DNA of 64,000 nucleotides. Source: Sarcocystis neurona. Taxonomy: Eukaryota; Apicomplexa; Conoidasida; Eucoccidiorida; Sarcocystidae. Each line of letters opens with the position of its first letter. The stretch's first letter is position 1. The stretch is from positions 203,011 through 267,010 of the forward strand of contig KL647327.1 in NCBI GenBank assembly GCA_000727475.1, read 5' to 3'. Positions 1 through 11,763 of this stretch are shown here, one piece after another. The notes under the pieces are model-generated. The model made no database searches. It saw nothing but the letters and a program-made list of their open reading frames with translations, and was not told the origin of the DNA. The translations under genes were made by a program, and so were the position numbers.

Positions 1-353
1 CATGCTCGTATTAGATGCGTACAGGTTAAAGAGAGTTTTGCGTGCCCACACTTTCGGAGACATAGACACGTTTGTAAGTGTTCTTTTCTAGCCTCGCTCC
101 AACAGACTTGCTGGCGTGAAATTGCTAGGAGGTGGCGGGAAGTCAGACAAGCAGCACAGCTCCTCCCCGACGGGGCGTGCGCACTGCGTTCACACGCAAG
201 AGCAGCGTCTGCATGCCCGCGCCGGTGCACCTTCCTTTCTGCTTTGTTTAGACTGGCGCACTTCTTCATACGTCCACGCGCAGAGACGAAGAAGAGGAGA
301 AGTTCGAATCTCTGAGAAGGGATGCACAGGCATCGTCCTCTAGGGGCCTGTCT
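1..353 (-). CDS. Possible exon running off the left edge
   Basis: After a good 3' splice site (minus strand, ...GTCTGCACAG at 360-354) a frame stays open for 117 codons to the window edge, in sequence without triplet repeats. The product would be rich in Cys, Arg, Ser and Leu, with no motif I recognise, and an internal ATG lies near 270. It lies downstream, in minus-strand order, of the better supported exon at 1422-1162, so it could be a later exon of the same gene, but the splice phases do not match directly, so at least one exon between would be needed. A chance open frame of this length is possible. Confidence 0.2.
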
Positions 354-1161
354 CTGTGCAGACGACTTCCTAATACGCGTAGACAGAGACAGACGTACAA
401 AAAGAAAGAGACACAGAGAGAGAAAGAGGCGTACGAGACGGATATACATATATATATATATATATTTGTATATTTTCATAGATAAAAGATACGTGTACAT
501 ATATAGATATGAATTCATATACACACCGGATACACACATACAGAATGGAGACGGCCATGAAAGCTACACACGCCCGTAGGTCTGTATTTCCCTCTCTGTC
601 CTTCTTTTTCTCTGTCTCCACGTATGCATATATATATATATGAAAGTAAATATATCCATACACGCCTAGACAGACGTTCACACGTAGTTGTAGGCAGCTG
701 CGTAGAGAGAATACACAGAAGCAGACCTATGCATGAAAACAGATACGTACACATTATATGGATATCTACATGTACATATATATATATATGGACAGAGAGA
801 GAGATAGATAGGTGTCCCTCTACAATGAAGGGTATAGAGAGAAGTCCGGACGAGGGACGTGCTGTGTGTGTCACATATCCACGCCGTTTCTTCTCCTCCT
901 CTTGCGTCCCATGGACTTCAACCTGCCGCTTTTCTCTTCTTCACCATCTGCATTGTGCGTCGCTCTTCCTTTTTCTCTTTTCCCGCCCGTCTCGTCTCTT
1001 TTGCTCTGCGTCTTGCTCTGTCTTGCTGGTTTTTCGTCCCTTCCTTCTCCTCCTTCTTCACCCCCGCTTTCTGTCCCCATTGAGATGTCTGTCTGTCTTT
1101 CTTTCTCTCGATATTCACTCGGGGCACTTCTCTTTTGTTCTCTCTTACTCACTGAACTCAC
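354..1161. other. Intron or spacer with TA microsatellites
   Basis: TA runs near 445-470, 630-645 and 775-790, then a long pyrimidine-rich stretch (about 880-1150, purine-rich on the minus strand). The open frames seen here come from that composition. I see no supported exon. Confidence 0.5.
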
Positions 1162-1422
1162 CAGTTCGCGTGCGGTACTATGTCTTCCATGAACAAGTTT
1201 ACTGCAAGCGTGCGGCCCTCTCCATCGGGGACGGCACAGCTGCCGCCGCCGTGGAAGTCGCAGTGAGGCGAGACCTTGGGCAAATGCGTAGCAATTTCCT
1301 CTCCTCGCCATATCTGCAGAATCGTCTCTGCCGTCGCAGTCTCCGCAGCCATCTTGGCAGCCTCGTGCGTCGCCTCTTCAAAAATTGCCTTCTTGTACAC
1401 CGGGTGCTGCCGAATATCTTCG
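1162..1422 (-). CDS. Internal exon of an unidentified minus-strand gene
   Basis: A 261-bp exon bounded by a 3' site (minus strand ...GACCCGCAG, exon from 1422) and a consensus 5' site (AACTG|GTGAGT, exon ends 1162). It enters with one leftover base and leaves with two. The 86 or so residues read like real protein: an amphipathic helix beginning EDIRQHPVYKKAIFEEA, then AETILQIWRGEE, and near the end TLAVNLFMEDIVPHANW. The in-frame TGA at 1158-1160 overlaps the donor GTGAGT, so it is intronic if the donor is used. I do not recognise the family. Neighbouring candidate exons at 3133-3079 and 3695-3591 may belong to the same gene, but the phases do not yet connect. Confidence 0.5.
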
Positions 1423-1841
1423 CTGCGGGTCAACCGTCCGTGCGCACAGCAGCGGCCGAAACATGGGAAGTTGCAGCAGCACCGACGGAGGGGAAGAGCT
1501 CAGTTTTCATATACAGGCGCATACGCGGAGTAACACATTTCTGGCAGCTTCACTTTATACATATAGAGACCTGTAGAGGGGCCTCCTCTGCAGAAGTGTG
1601 TCTGTGTGTGTGTGTGGCTACATGTGGAGATGAACTCGCAGTGGGCCATCCACACGCACATATTAGACAGAGAGAGGTGTACACACATATCTGGAGAAGC
1701 GACGCATAGAGAGAGAGAGAGAAGGAGGAGAAGAAATTGGCACGGTCACACACGGATGTGTATGTATGGGAAAGTAGATACTGCGTATACATATGCGTAT
1801 CGCCCTCAGTTTATATGAAGTGTGCAGTTCTGCTCGTACAC

Positions 1842-1875
<34 letters not shown>

Positions 1876-2600
1876 AGACAAAGGGAAGGTGAAAAAATAG
1901 ATGTACAGGGAGGCGGACATACATGTATACCTGGGAAAGTATATATCACACATCTACTTTTGTAGGTTGCTCACCTAAGCTGAAGTGTGCAGATCGGCTT
2001 GTTCGCGTACGTATACATATATATACATAGAAGAACGACAAAAAGATATTCACTGGTACGATGATGCATATGTAAATACATGAGGAAGTAGGCATTAGAC
2101 ACATACATACCTAAAACGCTGGCGTTACATGAAGTGTACATATAAACAGAGCCGCACACATATAGATATATACATACGGGGGGGGAAAAAGAAAAGGACG
2201 GACGCGTAAGAACTTGTGTACCTCTGCATATACATACGTCTACTTCCACACAAACGCACACATAAATACGCAAAGAGCCATACCCACAGTATGGAAGGGG
2301 GCAGATACACACGTACAAACTGATATATACATTTAGCTATATATACAGACATACATGCAGATACACAGACAGACAGAAACCTATATATATATATATATGC
2401 AGGTGCTAAATATATATATTTATATGCAGGTAGGTTCACATTCGTCAGTATACATGCAGGTGTAGACGTGCAGGTAGTAAGCTGTAATAATATAGACATG
2501 ACCGTGAGATACGAAGCAACAAATAGAAGGAGACAAAAAAGTCTAAAGAAGGAACGCCGACAAACACTTCCTAGAATGGCTCGGTCTCAAAAGCCGAGGG
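1423..2600. other. Microsatellite-rich intron or spacer
   Basis: TA and CATA-type repeats (notably 1838-1868 and 2380-2420). No protein-like frame seen on either strand. Confidence 0.5.
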
Positions 2601-2960
2601 CTGCGCTGTGTGTATATGTGTGTGTACGTATATACGTATGCATGGATGTATGTATGTAGGTATGTATGTATGCATGTATGTATATGTGTGTATGTGTATG
2701 TGTATGCGTACGTAGGTGTGTGTGTATGTACGTATGTATGTATGGATGTATGTGCGTATGTATGTATGTGTGTATGTGTATGTGTGTATGTGTATGTGAG
2801 TATGTATGTATGTACGTATGTATGGATGTATACGTGCGTATGTCTGCAGGCACGTATGTGTATGTGTGTATGCATGTGTATGTGTACGTATGTGTACGTA
2901 TGTATGGATGTATACGTGTATACGTGTGTGTGTGCGTGTACGTGTGTGTGCGTGTGGTGA
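2601..2960. repeat. Long (GTAT)n / GTGTAT microsatellite tract
   Basis: About 360 bp of GTAT, GTGT and GTAC variants on the plus strand. It opens long frames on both strands (Tyr/Val/Cys on plus, Tyr/Thr/His on minus) that are repeat artefacts. Confidence 0.9.
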
Positions 2961-3078
2961 GGCAGGAGGTACGAAGGCAGAGCGCTACTGCAGATAAGCC
3001 GTGCTGCAGCAAATCCTTCCGAGGTGTACTTCCACAGAGCTGCAGGGGCCGTGCAGCTCCTACCGGGTAGTGGCTCAC

Positions 3079-3133
3079 GAGAGTTCAACGAGAAAACTTT
3101 GAAATGCAGCCCTGTGCCGCCAACTTTCCACGG
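3079..3133 (-). CDS. Candidate short exon
   Basis: A pyrimidine-rich 3' site (...CTCTTTCGCCGTCAG, exon from 3133) opens a frame starting PWKVGGTGLHFKVFSLNS, and a GTGAGC donor follows at 3078. The frame stays open to about 2950, so a later donor (GTAGCG, near 2997) is an alternative that would add about 27 residues. Unknown family. The non-repeat, protein-like sequence is the main support. Confidence 0.3.
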
Positions 3134-3590
3134 CTGACGGCGAAAGAGATAGAGTGACGCACACATACACACACTCAGACATACATGCGCGCGTATACAT
3201 TTCTTCAGGAGGGACCCGTCTCGTAGGCGGTCTTCCGCCGGCCCGAGAAGAGGCAGAGGGGAAGACATACATACGGCGAGAGGGATGCGGCGGCGGCCCA
3301 GGGAAACAACTTTCTCACAACGTAGAATGGGGTGCGTCTCTCTGCATGTGCGTGCGTGCTTGTGGACGTGTGTGGGTCTTATACGCGCGTAGACACAGAC
3401 CTAGACACACGTAGGACCAGGAACGGAGAGGAGCACAGATAGCGCCTCATGGTAGATTAATTTCGAAAGGCGAGGACGCAGAGAAAAACGTACAACGCAG
3501 GTGTTCACGGGGGCACGTATAGACTGCTGTGCCACATTTTCGAGAGTGAGGATATAGACAGATAGAGACCGGGCTGCGGTGTACGTACAC

Positions 3591-3695
3591 CCCCTCTCAT
3601 GCTTCGCACAGATGGATCCTCCTCCTTGCACACGACCTGGCCTGTAAAGCGCCCATCAAGCGACAGGCTCTCCCCGCTACAGGAGAACGGATCTA
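3591..3695 (-). CDS. Candidate internal exon
   Basis: A 105-bp exon after a T-rich 3' site (...TTCTTATTTGAAAG). The frame reads VDPFSCSGESLSLDGRF and then TGQVVCKEEDPSVRSMRG, ending at a GTGTAC donor. Phases are two leftover bases in and one out. The donor sits inside the palindrome GTGTACGTACAC that recurs elsewhere in the window (see the 16.9-17.3 kb array). No family recognised. Confidence 0.4.
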
Positions 3696-5182
3696 CTTTC
3701 AAATAAGAAAAGTATACGGCACATACACAAACTCAGGTATCATCTGTGAACTTCACAGAGAGACACATACATACATATATATAGAGAGAGAGATATAAAC
3801 ATAGATGTGTATATATATGTAAGTATGTACAGGATACATGTATATATATGCGTAACATTTTTGTGGATCACATTTGAATGGGACTGTCTTATAGACGGGG
3901 ACAGGGACAGAAAAAAGGAAGAATTCATACATATATATATATGTACAAGCGTGTGTGCCTATGTATATATACATATTATAAGTGCGTACGTTAGGATATT
4001 CTCAAGCGGGGTTCTTACTTTCAGACTTAAATCCTTTGCTATGCGAAGTCGTATTTGCATTGTTTTGTAGTGGTCGGGGAATATATTTCCTAAATATATG
4101 TGGAGAGATATATGAATATATGTCTACATATACGCACATGAAGGCGTATAGAGACTTTCAAGCGGGCTGCTTCTTGGTAGGCAGAGATAAAGAAGAAATC
4201 ACCGCACACACGTACACGCACATCTAAGCAGAAGGGTGTGTGTATTCACACATGTCTACATACATATTTATGAACATATTTGTGGAACTATGTAGTAGAC
4301 ACGTGTGTCTAGTCACGCACTCAGACACAGATACACACTCACATATGTACAAGTACACAAACACAGGGAGAGAGATATAGAGCGCGGAAAGACATTTACT
4401 TTTCTTTGGCATGCAGACAGAGGCTGGCGAGTGCCTGCATATATGCGTCTCAAGCACGTGCAACCACATACACACAGAGACGTACGTGTGGAGATACGAA
4501 GAGGGGGACGCAGAACGATAGACGCAGACATAGAGAGAGACGAAATGAGGCGCTGGCAAGAACAGCAACATTTGTGGCTTCTGGCCTTTCTAGACGGCGC
4601 AGTGCAGAGTCGCGTTTCTGGCGGCTGCAACGCCAACAAGCTTCTGCTCTTGTTTCTTAGCCGCCGCTACTGCTGCTGCTGCTCCTCCTGCGGCTCTGCA
4701 GGTCTCTCTCCGGTGCCCAGCCCCTCGTCACTTCAACGCAGGGGGATTCAGAAGGACTTCTCCATATTTTTGTTGATCCACAGACAGAGAGACGCACACG
4801 CGTAACACGTTCTGAAACTCGTTCAACAATGGCATACATATTTATATGTGCCTAATGATATATATATACACATATGTTTAAATGTGTAAACCCGTCCACT
4901 TGTATGTATATATATATATATGTTATTGCCAGTCTATCTACGGCAGAACGCACTGCAGTTTGCGTGCGTAGACAGGCCTACTGCTTACAGTTCTGGCTGC
5001 GTAATTTTCTTCTGTGTGTCTATTTATAAAATTAGCCAGCTTACAGGTAAGCACTTCTCTATCTACTTACCAAGCTGTCTCCTTCTACAACTCAACCTAT
5101 GTATTTATACACCTATATTTATACACAAATATGTATATATGTCTCTACTCATCTCTATCTACATATGTATATATGTATGTGT
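3696..5182. other. AT-rich spacer or introns
   Basis: TA microsatellites (3770-3850, 3930-3975, 4850-4925, 5100-5180). A small CTG block at 4660-4690 with a possible minus-strand coding end around 4800-4650 is too short to call. Confidence 0.4.
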
Positions 5183-5224
5183 CTAGTTGTCCAACTGCCT
5201 GTTCTCCCCGTCTTCGAGAACTAT
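5183..5224 (-). CDS. Candidate terminal exon, 13 residues and stop
   Basis: An excellent 3' site (...GCTGCCGCCTCTTTGCAG) is followed at once by a short frame IVLEDGENRQLDN ending in TAG at 5183. The phase is 0. It would end a minus-strand gene whose upstream exons lie at higher coordinates; a possible donor CAGCAG|GTACAT near 6474 preceded by CFASLLDYQQ is also phase 0, but that exon's left boundary is poor. Short exons are easily found by chance, so the call is tentative. Confidence 0.35.
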   Translation of the reverse strand: MVLEDGENRQLDN

Positions 5225-6879
5225 CTGCAAAGAGGCGGCAGCACATGTGGTGATCTGCAGAGGAGAAGTATTACCACTTGGACAGATGTGTAGGAGAAAG
5301 ACGGAGAACAGAAGGCTCCATTCTAAAAGAAAAACAGAATTACTTGTTGGCCAAACCTGTCCCGGTATAGATCCAGAGACACATACATCCATATATATAA
5401 GAGGTACAAGTATGCCACATGGATAGACGCACAGAGGGATATGTAGGGACCAATGTAGGTAGAAAGATATATAGTCACAGTTACCAGTATACATATATAT
5501 ATGTGTATACAGGCAGATACATATATATAGATTGATGCATGCATAGATACAGATATATATGTAGACACATTTATATTGACGGGGATACAGACAGACCGAT
5601 TTACACATATACATATATACATACATATATATATATATATGCATAGACACAGAAGTACAGAGAGACATACAGAGAGAGATATACGTAGGTATATATATAG
5701 ATATACATCAACAAGCATATAGATAGCCACACGCAGACACATATCAATGCATATATATATACGTGGAAATATAGAGACAGATACACAGACATATATATGT
5801 AGACACGTAGACATATACAGACATACACAGACACGTACGTATCCAGACAGATATCTATAGACAGATATCTACATAGGCAGATACTATAAAAGCAGATATT
5901 TATATAAAGAGATATCTACGTGGACAGATGTCTACATAGACACATAAATGTATCCACGCATATAAAATATGTAGACAGGTACATCTGTCTGTATATAGTC
6001 AGATATACAGATAGATATAGAGAGAGAGATATACTGAGACACAGATATATTGAGACACAGATATACAAAGGTAGACAGCAGGAGACACAGACATACATAT
6101 AGACAGCTATGTAGGGACAGACCTACGTGGATGGCCATATATTTGAATAGATAGGCAGGAAGACTTTCAAGTATAAATGTGTGGACACGCAAATACAGGA
6201 CAGACATACACAGAGAGATGTACAAGCAGACAGACAGATAAATATACAGACGAAATGAAGAGCTGTATCTCTGTACATGGACAGATGCATGCAATACCAT
6301 ATAGCTAAACGTATCCGTAAATGTACAGATGTATATACACACATGTATGGATACACACAGAAAAGAATCTGTAGATAGAAGTAGAGAGAGCAATATCGAA
6401 GAGATCTACAGGTAAACACAGAGATATGTAGAGAGTCATACCCCGCTAGATATCCTGACCCGCAAATGATAGATGTACCTGCTGATAGTCGAGAAGAGAT
6501 GCAAAACACTTCGTATATTCCTCTAAAATTCTCCTCCCCTCTCTTTTTCACTGGCCGTGTCCGTCCCCACGCTGTCTCTGTCTTTCTCTCTGTCTGTCTT
6601 CCCCCAAAAAATCTCCTCCGCAGCTTTTTTGTGACATCCACGAGATATGCGTATGAAGAGACGGAGACGAGCAGATGCAGGCACGCCGACGGAGACGTGG
6701 CTACAGAGGGGGCGCCGGAAGATTTGCTTCTGAGATCTCTTTAATCATCTCTTCCGTGTTTCAGGCGTGTTCTTTAGTTCGAGCCACTTCACACATGTCA
6801 CTTTTATATATATATGTATATGGATGTAGATATTAGCTCTTGTATTTTGGCTAAATAATATTTCTCCGAAGTCACACAC
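5225..6879. other. TA/GATA-rich region with ambiguous coding hints
   Basis: 5380-6470 is dense in TATATA, ACATA and CAGATA repeats, with no supported gene. Between 6480 and 6750 all three minus frames and one plus frame (ending RHADGDVATEGAPEDLL) look partly protein-like; I cannot choose among them. Confidence 0.35.
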
Positions 6880-6964
6880 AGGCCCCTTCCGTATATCCGT
6901 AGGTATAGCTGCACGCGCCACACGACCCACGTCAAGGTCCTTCTTGAGGTAGTGTAGCTGTCGT
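6880..6964 (-). CDS. Candidate internal exon
   Basis: A strong 3' site (...GCGCTCTCTGCCCTTCCAG, exon from 6964) opens a frame reading RQLHYLKKDLDVGRVARAAI and then PTDIRKGP, with a GTGTGT donor at 6879. It enters with one leftover base and ends in phase 0. The sequence is basic and free of triplet repeats, unlike the flanking CAG clusters. Family unknown. It may belong to the same minus-strand gene as the exons at 8.72-8.60 and 10.48-10.38 kb. Confidence 0.4.
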
Positions 6965-7450
6965 CTGGAAGGGCAGAGAGCGCATAGCAACGCCAGCAGA
7001 AAGAGCAGCAGCAGCAACAGCAGCAGCAGCACAACTGTCGCGGCTGCAGGGACGCGGATAATTTTTTTCCCTACAGGCGCGAACCTCTGCTACAACGTGC
7101 GAACACACACTACTCCAACAGCTGCAGCTGCTGCTGCAGGAGACGAGCCCCTGCTGCTGCTGCTGCTCGCGAACACCAGGAGTGCTGCTGCTCTTCCTGC
7201 TGCCGCGTCGTCGAACGAGGTGCTCCTGCAGACATGAAACGAACAGACGTCCTGCGTCATCGTGAGAGCTGCTGCTGCTGCTCCAACTACATGCGAGAAG
7301 AAGTTGCTGCTGCCTGTTGCAGCTGCGGAAGAGCCGCGGCTGCTTCTGCTTGTGAAGAGAAGTGCTGCAATAGGACCGCTGCCGCTGCGGTAATTTCTGT
7401 TGCACGCGGACTTACTATCGACTCTGGATAATAAGTTTCCCTCTCTCATA
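6965..7450 (-). repeat. CAG/CTG triplet cluster, coding frame unresolved
   Basis: CAG on plus at 7000-7035, CTG on plus at 7110-7170 and 7265-7350. Two minus frames have protein-like text: one containing DDAGRLFVSCLQEHLVRRRG, another ending VGVVCVRT just before a GTAGCA donor whose phase would fit the exon at 6964. Likely coding on the minus strand, frame not settled. Confidence 0.4.
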
Positions 7451-8366
7451 CGCTTCTCGAAGTGCTGGGTCGCTCAACTCTTTTCCTTTCTTCTTCTTCT
7501 TCGCCACCTTCCTCTGCCTCGTTTGTTTACTTTCTGCTTCTTCTTCGTCTTTTCCTTCCTCTTCTTCTTCTTCTTCCGCGTCTTCCTTCATCCAACGCTG
7601 CATCTCCTGCTGCTGCTCTACGTAGTCTGCCAGCACCGACCAGCGCAAAAACATCTCTATCAAAGCTCACGTGAATATATACACATATACATACATATGT
7701 GGACATTTGTATACACGTACATATATACATACATATATATGTACGCACACGTGCGTTTACTCATGTATGTCCTGAACCGCATGCAGCCTATACATATATA
7801 TATATATAAATATGTATACATGTATACGCATAAAAGCATGCATATTTATATATATATAGGGTAATACATCCGCATCTCTGCATGCGTATCTTTACGCAAT
7901 CATACCCCAACTTATACATATGTGTACTGACAAGGATGCACGTATGTATACGTATATGTACATATGTGGCTTTATTTGTGTGTTTATATATACCTTTATA
8001 TGTGGGTTTCTATGCGTCCACGGAGAGAGGAACGTCGGAAGAGATGGAGACACCGAAGGACAGCAGAACGAAGGGGAGAGAGACGCAGCGAGACAGAGAG
8101 AGGGGAAGACGGAGGAGACGAGACAAGAACAGAATGATGAAGAAGAAGAAATAACAGGTAGAGGGCGAATCACCTGTACAGACACATGTACTGATACATT
8201 TATATACGTCTCTACCTCTGTGCCTTCCGGTTGCTTCCCCTCTGTGTCTCTCTCTGCTTCTCCTCTATCTTCATTGGCAGACAAATAGAGGGAGAGGGAC
8301 AAGAAAAAGAGACACCCACGGGCGCAAAAAAGTCCACACACACGTAGCGCGTGTAGACGTACATCC

Positions 8367-8401
<35 letters not shown>

Positions 8402-8599
8402 TACAGATATAAGTATCTCTACACTCGTATACATATGCCCACACAGATTCATGTGGACAACCGAAACTGTAAGGAAGAGCAGCAGCAGAGAGTTCGAGCA
8501 ACAGCAGATAGGAAATGCAGCAGCAGAGAAGAAAAGCAGCACCAGAGAAGAACAGCAGCAGCAGGAGGGAAGCTGACGATGGAGAGGAGATGCGTATAC
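7451..8599. other. Pyrimidine tract, TA microsatellites and spacer
   Basis: 7470-7600 is TTC/CTT-rich. 7675-7870 is TA/CATA repeat. 8380-8400 is a GA run. 8475-8575 is a CAG cluster on plus. No boundary-supported exon. Confidence 0.4.
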
Positions 8600-8723
8600 C
8601 GAACTGTCTCGTCCAGCCGGGGTCGAGAACGTAGCCGGCGAAGCGACCACCTGCGGCGAGATCAAACTCGAGCGGCGCGACCGGCGGACCGGGCGAAGGG
8701 TCTCTCCCATGAAACGGCAGCTC
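8600..8723 (-). CDS. Internal exon of an unidentified gene
   Basis: A 124-bp exon. The 3' site is strong (...GCTGTCTTCCCCACGTGTGCAG, exon from 8723, phase 0), and the donor is TTCG|GTATAC at 8599, leaving one base. The 41 residues are repeat-free: ELPFHGRDPSPGPPVAPLEF, then DLAAGGRFAGYVLDPGWTRQF. The phase-0 entry matches the phase-0 exit of the exon at 10483-10376, so a direct join is allowed. Enzyme or structural family not recognised. Support is splice sites, phase and composition. Confidence 0.5.
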
Positions 8724-9978
8724 CTGCACACGTGGGGAAGACAGCAACGTGCGCCTTCTTCCGGTGGGTGAACGTGCATGCGAACGTGTCCCCGCTATCG
8801 CTCATAACAGGCGGAGAAGTTCTCTCCGCAGAAGGACGAACGAAGAGAGAAAGGCTCAGGGAGTCGGCAGCTGGTGGACAGGCGTGGAGCAGAGAGAATG
8901 AGAAGGAGAGGGACAGGCACATGTGGGGCACGGAGGAAGGAGCAGCTGCTGCATGCGCGATTGCATGCATGTGCAGGCGGGTCAATGCGGTGTACAGACA
9001 CCCGGCAATTCAGTCTCTCCAGACGGCAGCAGTCTTCAGACACCCACACACCGACACTCATCAACAAAAAAAGAGAGAGAGAAACGGCGACAGACAGACA
9101 AGGATGCACACGTATACAGGAGGAAGTGGAAATATATATATATATATATATATGTGAAGAGACTCGATATATATGTATATATATGTATACATTTATATGA
9201 AGAGAGTGAGGGAAAATATATACACATATATACATATATATATATGGAGAGAGTATATATATGTAGGGAGAGAGAGAGAGAGAAATAGATAGATAGATAG
9301 ATTGATAGATAGATAGGTGGATAGATAGGATAGATAGATAGATAGACAGATAGATGCAGAGAGTTAAAAAGAAAAAAAAATATGTGTGGAGGCAATATAT
9401 ATATATATGTATATATGAATATGAAGAGAGTGGAAATATATATATATATACACGTGAATACACCTAATATATATATACATATATATTTGATGAGGGGTGA
9501 TATATATATATATATATATGTGAAGAGAGTTGAAATACATATGTATATATATATATTTATACATATGTGGAAGGAGATATGGGTATGTCTGTTCGTATGA
9601 ATGCACTTGTAGCTAAGGATCGAGAAACAAATATGTACGTGTGTTTTTAAACACTGCCCGACAGGTGTATTCAAATATATGAATGGAAGTACACACACGT
9701 AAAAAAATTCACACACACACATATATATATATGCATGCCATTACACGTAGGGATGGACGTGTGTCCATCACACGGCAATGAAATGCCTACAGAGATCTAC
9801 GTGTACGTCTGGGTGGAAATATACATATATATATGTGTATATACATACATACGTATATATACATCTTTCACCACATGTATATATATATATATATGTGTGC
9901 GTACAGGGGCAGACGTCCTTCGACGGAGACACGTAGAGACAGCGATAGAGAAACAGAAGCAGGAGCTCGCTAATGTGC
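8724..9978. other. Probable intron with TA and GATA microsatellites
   Basis: GA-rich stretch at 8820-8930; TATA and GATA arrays at 9130-9600, including about ten GATA units at 9280-9355. Open frames here are repeat artefacts. Confidence 0.5.
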
Positions 9979-10225
9979 CTTATCTAGATATAGATATATA
10001 GATATAGATATATAGATATAGATATATAGATATATAGATATATAGATATAGATATATAGATATATAGATATATAGATATAGATATATAGATATATAGATA
10101 TAGATATAGATATATAGATATAGATATAGATATATAGATATAGATATGGATATATAGATATAGATATAGATATATAGATATAGATACATAGATATAGATA
10201 TATAGATATAGATATAGATAGAGAT
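9979..10225. repeat. TAGATATA minisatellite
   Basis: About 245 bp of alternating TATAGA and TATATAGA units with almost no other sequence, ending in GATAGAGATT. It opens poly Ile/Tyr/Ser frames that are not genes. Confidence 0.95.
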
Positions 10226-10375
10226 TAAAAGAGAGCGGGTGAGACACGTGTATGTGGATTACTTTTAGTTCACGTAGAGTTCCCAGGACAACGTGTGAGC
10301 CCACTGATACGTGAGACGTTGCGCTTGTGTGTGTGATGGGAGGGAAAGGGGGGAGAAGAGAATTTGGCTGCTCAC

Positions 10376-10483
10376 CGTCAGCTCCGTCCTCGTGTGGGTC
10401 CACGGCATTGCAAACTCATTTGTGTCAAACTCGGGCAGCAGATCTCGCCATCCTGCACCAGCAGCAGCAGCAACAGCAGCGCG
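10376..10483 (-). CDS. Internal exon of an unidentified gene
   Basis: Exactly 36 codons between a pyrimidine-rich 3' site (...CTTCTTCTGGTCCTTCGTAG, exon from 10483) and a GTGAGC donor at 10375; phase 0 on both sides. The frame begins with a short Ala run ([11 protein letters not shown]) from the CAG cluster and continues [20 protein letters not shown] then RTELT. It has no start codon, so start-based ORF searches miss it. It joins in phase to the exon at 8723. The in-frame TAG just upstream is the splice site itself, which supports this boundary. Confidence 0.5.
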
Positions 10484-11763
10484 CTACGAAGGACCAGAAG
10501 AAGCAACGGCAGGGATGCGGCAGCAGCAGCAGAGACGGAAGACAGGCGACGCAGCAGCAGCAGCAGCAAGAGAGGGGGGGAGCGCAGTGGTGCTGCAGCA
10601 GCAGTAGCAACAAGTGGAGAAGCAGCAGTAACGCGCACACGCGGTACTACTAACAGCAGCGGAGCGCAGGGAAGCAGCAGCACGTGTGACGGCGGACGAA
10701 CAGAAACACACCGAGAAAGAACAGAGACATGCACAGAGAGACAGACAGGAGAAAGACACGGAGACACGGAGACGGGAAGAGACGTATGTGAGTGCTTGAA
10801 AGTGGTGTTCAGCGATCTTCCGGTGCCGCTCGGGTGTCTGCTGGGCCTGCGGCTACGTTGTGGCAGTCTGCTGCTGCTCTTCTCTCTATATCCCCTGGTG
10901 TTTCCCTCTCTGTGTATCTGCTGCTGCTCATCGGTGATTTGCTCCTGTGTACCTCTGTATTTATGCGAATGCAGACAGATGTAAATACACTTGTATTACT
11001 CACGTACTTGACAAAGGGGCTATCATACATACAGACACATACATACATGTATAAACATGTGTAGACACCTGTGAGGCTTGCATATTCATATACACATATT
11101 AAACACCGCACATACACATATACATATATATACACATGTAAGTGTGTACACGTGTAATGCGTACATATCCATCCATATATATGTATATACGTATACACAT
11201 ATATAAGTGTACGGTTTGTGTACCCACACATACATTTACATATAAACATATACATATATATACATATACATACGTGTAATGGTTGTATATTCACACACAC
11301 ATACCACATATATATACACACGTATACACGTGTAAGGCTTCCTCACCCACACCTGCACACACACATATCAGATATACGTATATATGTATGTGTATATATC
11401 TATATATATATATATATATGTAGACAAGTGTAGGATATATATATATATATAGATAGATGTAGACGTGCAGGATACACGTATATATGTAAGCACCCGCATA
11501 TGTATGTATACATGTGTAAGGCTTCTAGACCTCAGGATGAATGCAGATCTCTCTCCTCTTCTCTGCGTGTGTAAGTCTATGTATATACGTGTGTGCAGCT
11601 GCAGCTCCTTTCTAAGGCTGTATGGGGCTGGCATCTGCAGCAGCTGCTGTTACTCCTCCTCGTCTCGGGATAAGACGTAGACGACAGCAGCAGCAGCAGG
11701 GCTGCGGTCGCTCGCGTCTGCGTTAGCGTTACACCGGCTGTCCCGCAGGGGGATGTATGCACC
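10484..11763. other. CAG cluster, GT/TA microsatellites and spacer
   Basis: CAG on plus at 10490-10680, GACAGA-rich at 10690-10790, then TACACATA repeats over 11020-11420 and TATA runs at 11400-11455. No supported exon. Confidence 0.4.

Noticed and set aside
623..1709. Plus 361-codon frame
   Set aside because: Overlaps the splice-bounded minus exon at 1422-1162 and is mostly Ser/Leu/Phe from a pyrimidine tract.
2543..3268. Minus frame rich in THTYVHTYT repeats
   Set aside because: Product of the GTAT microsatellite; only its repeat-free end near 3133-3079 is kept as an exon candidate.
9036..9722. Minus 228-codon Tyr/Ile-rich frame
   Set aside because: TA and GATA microsatellite translation.
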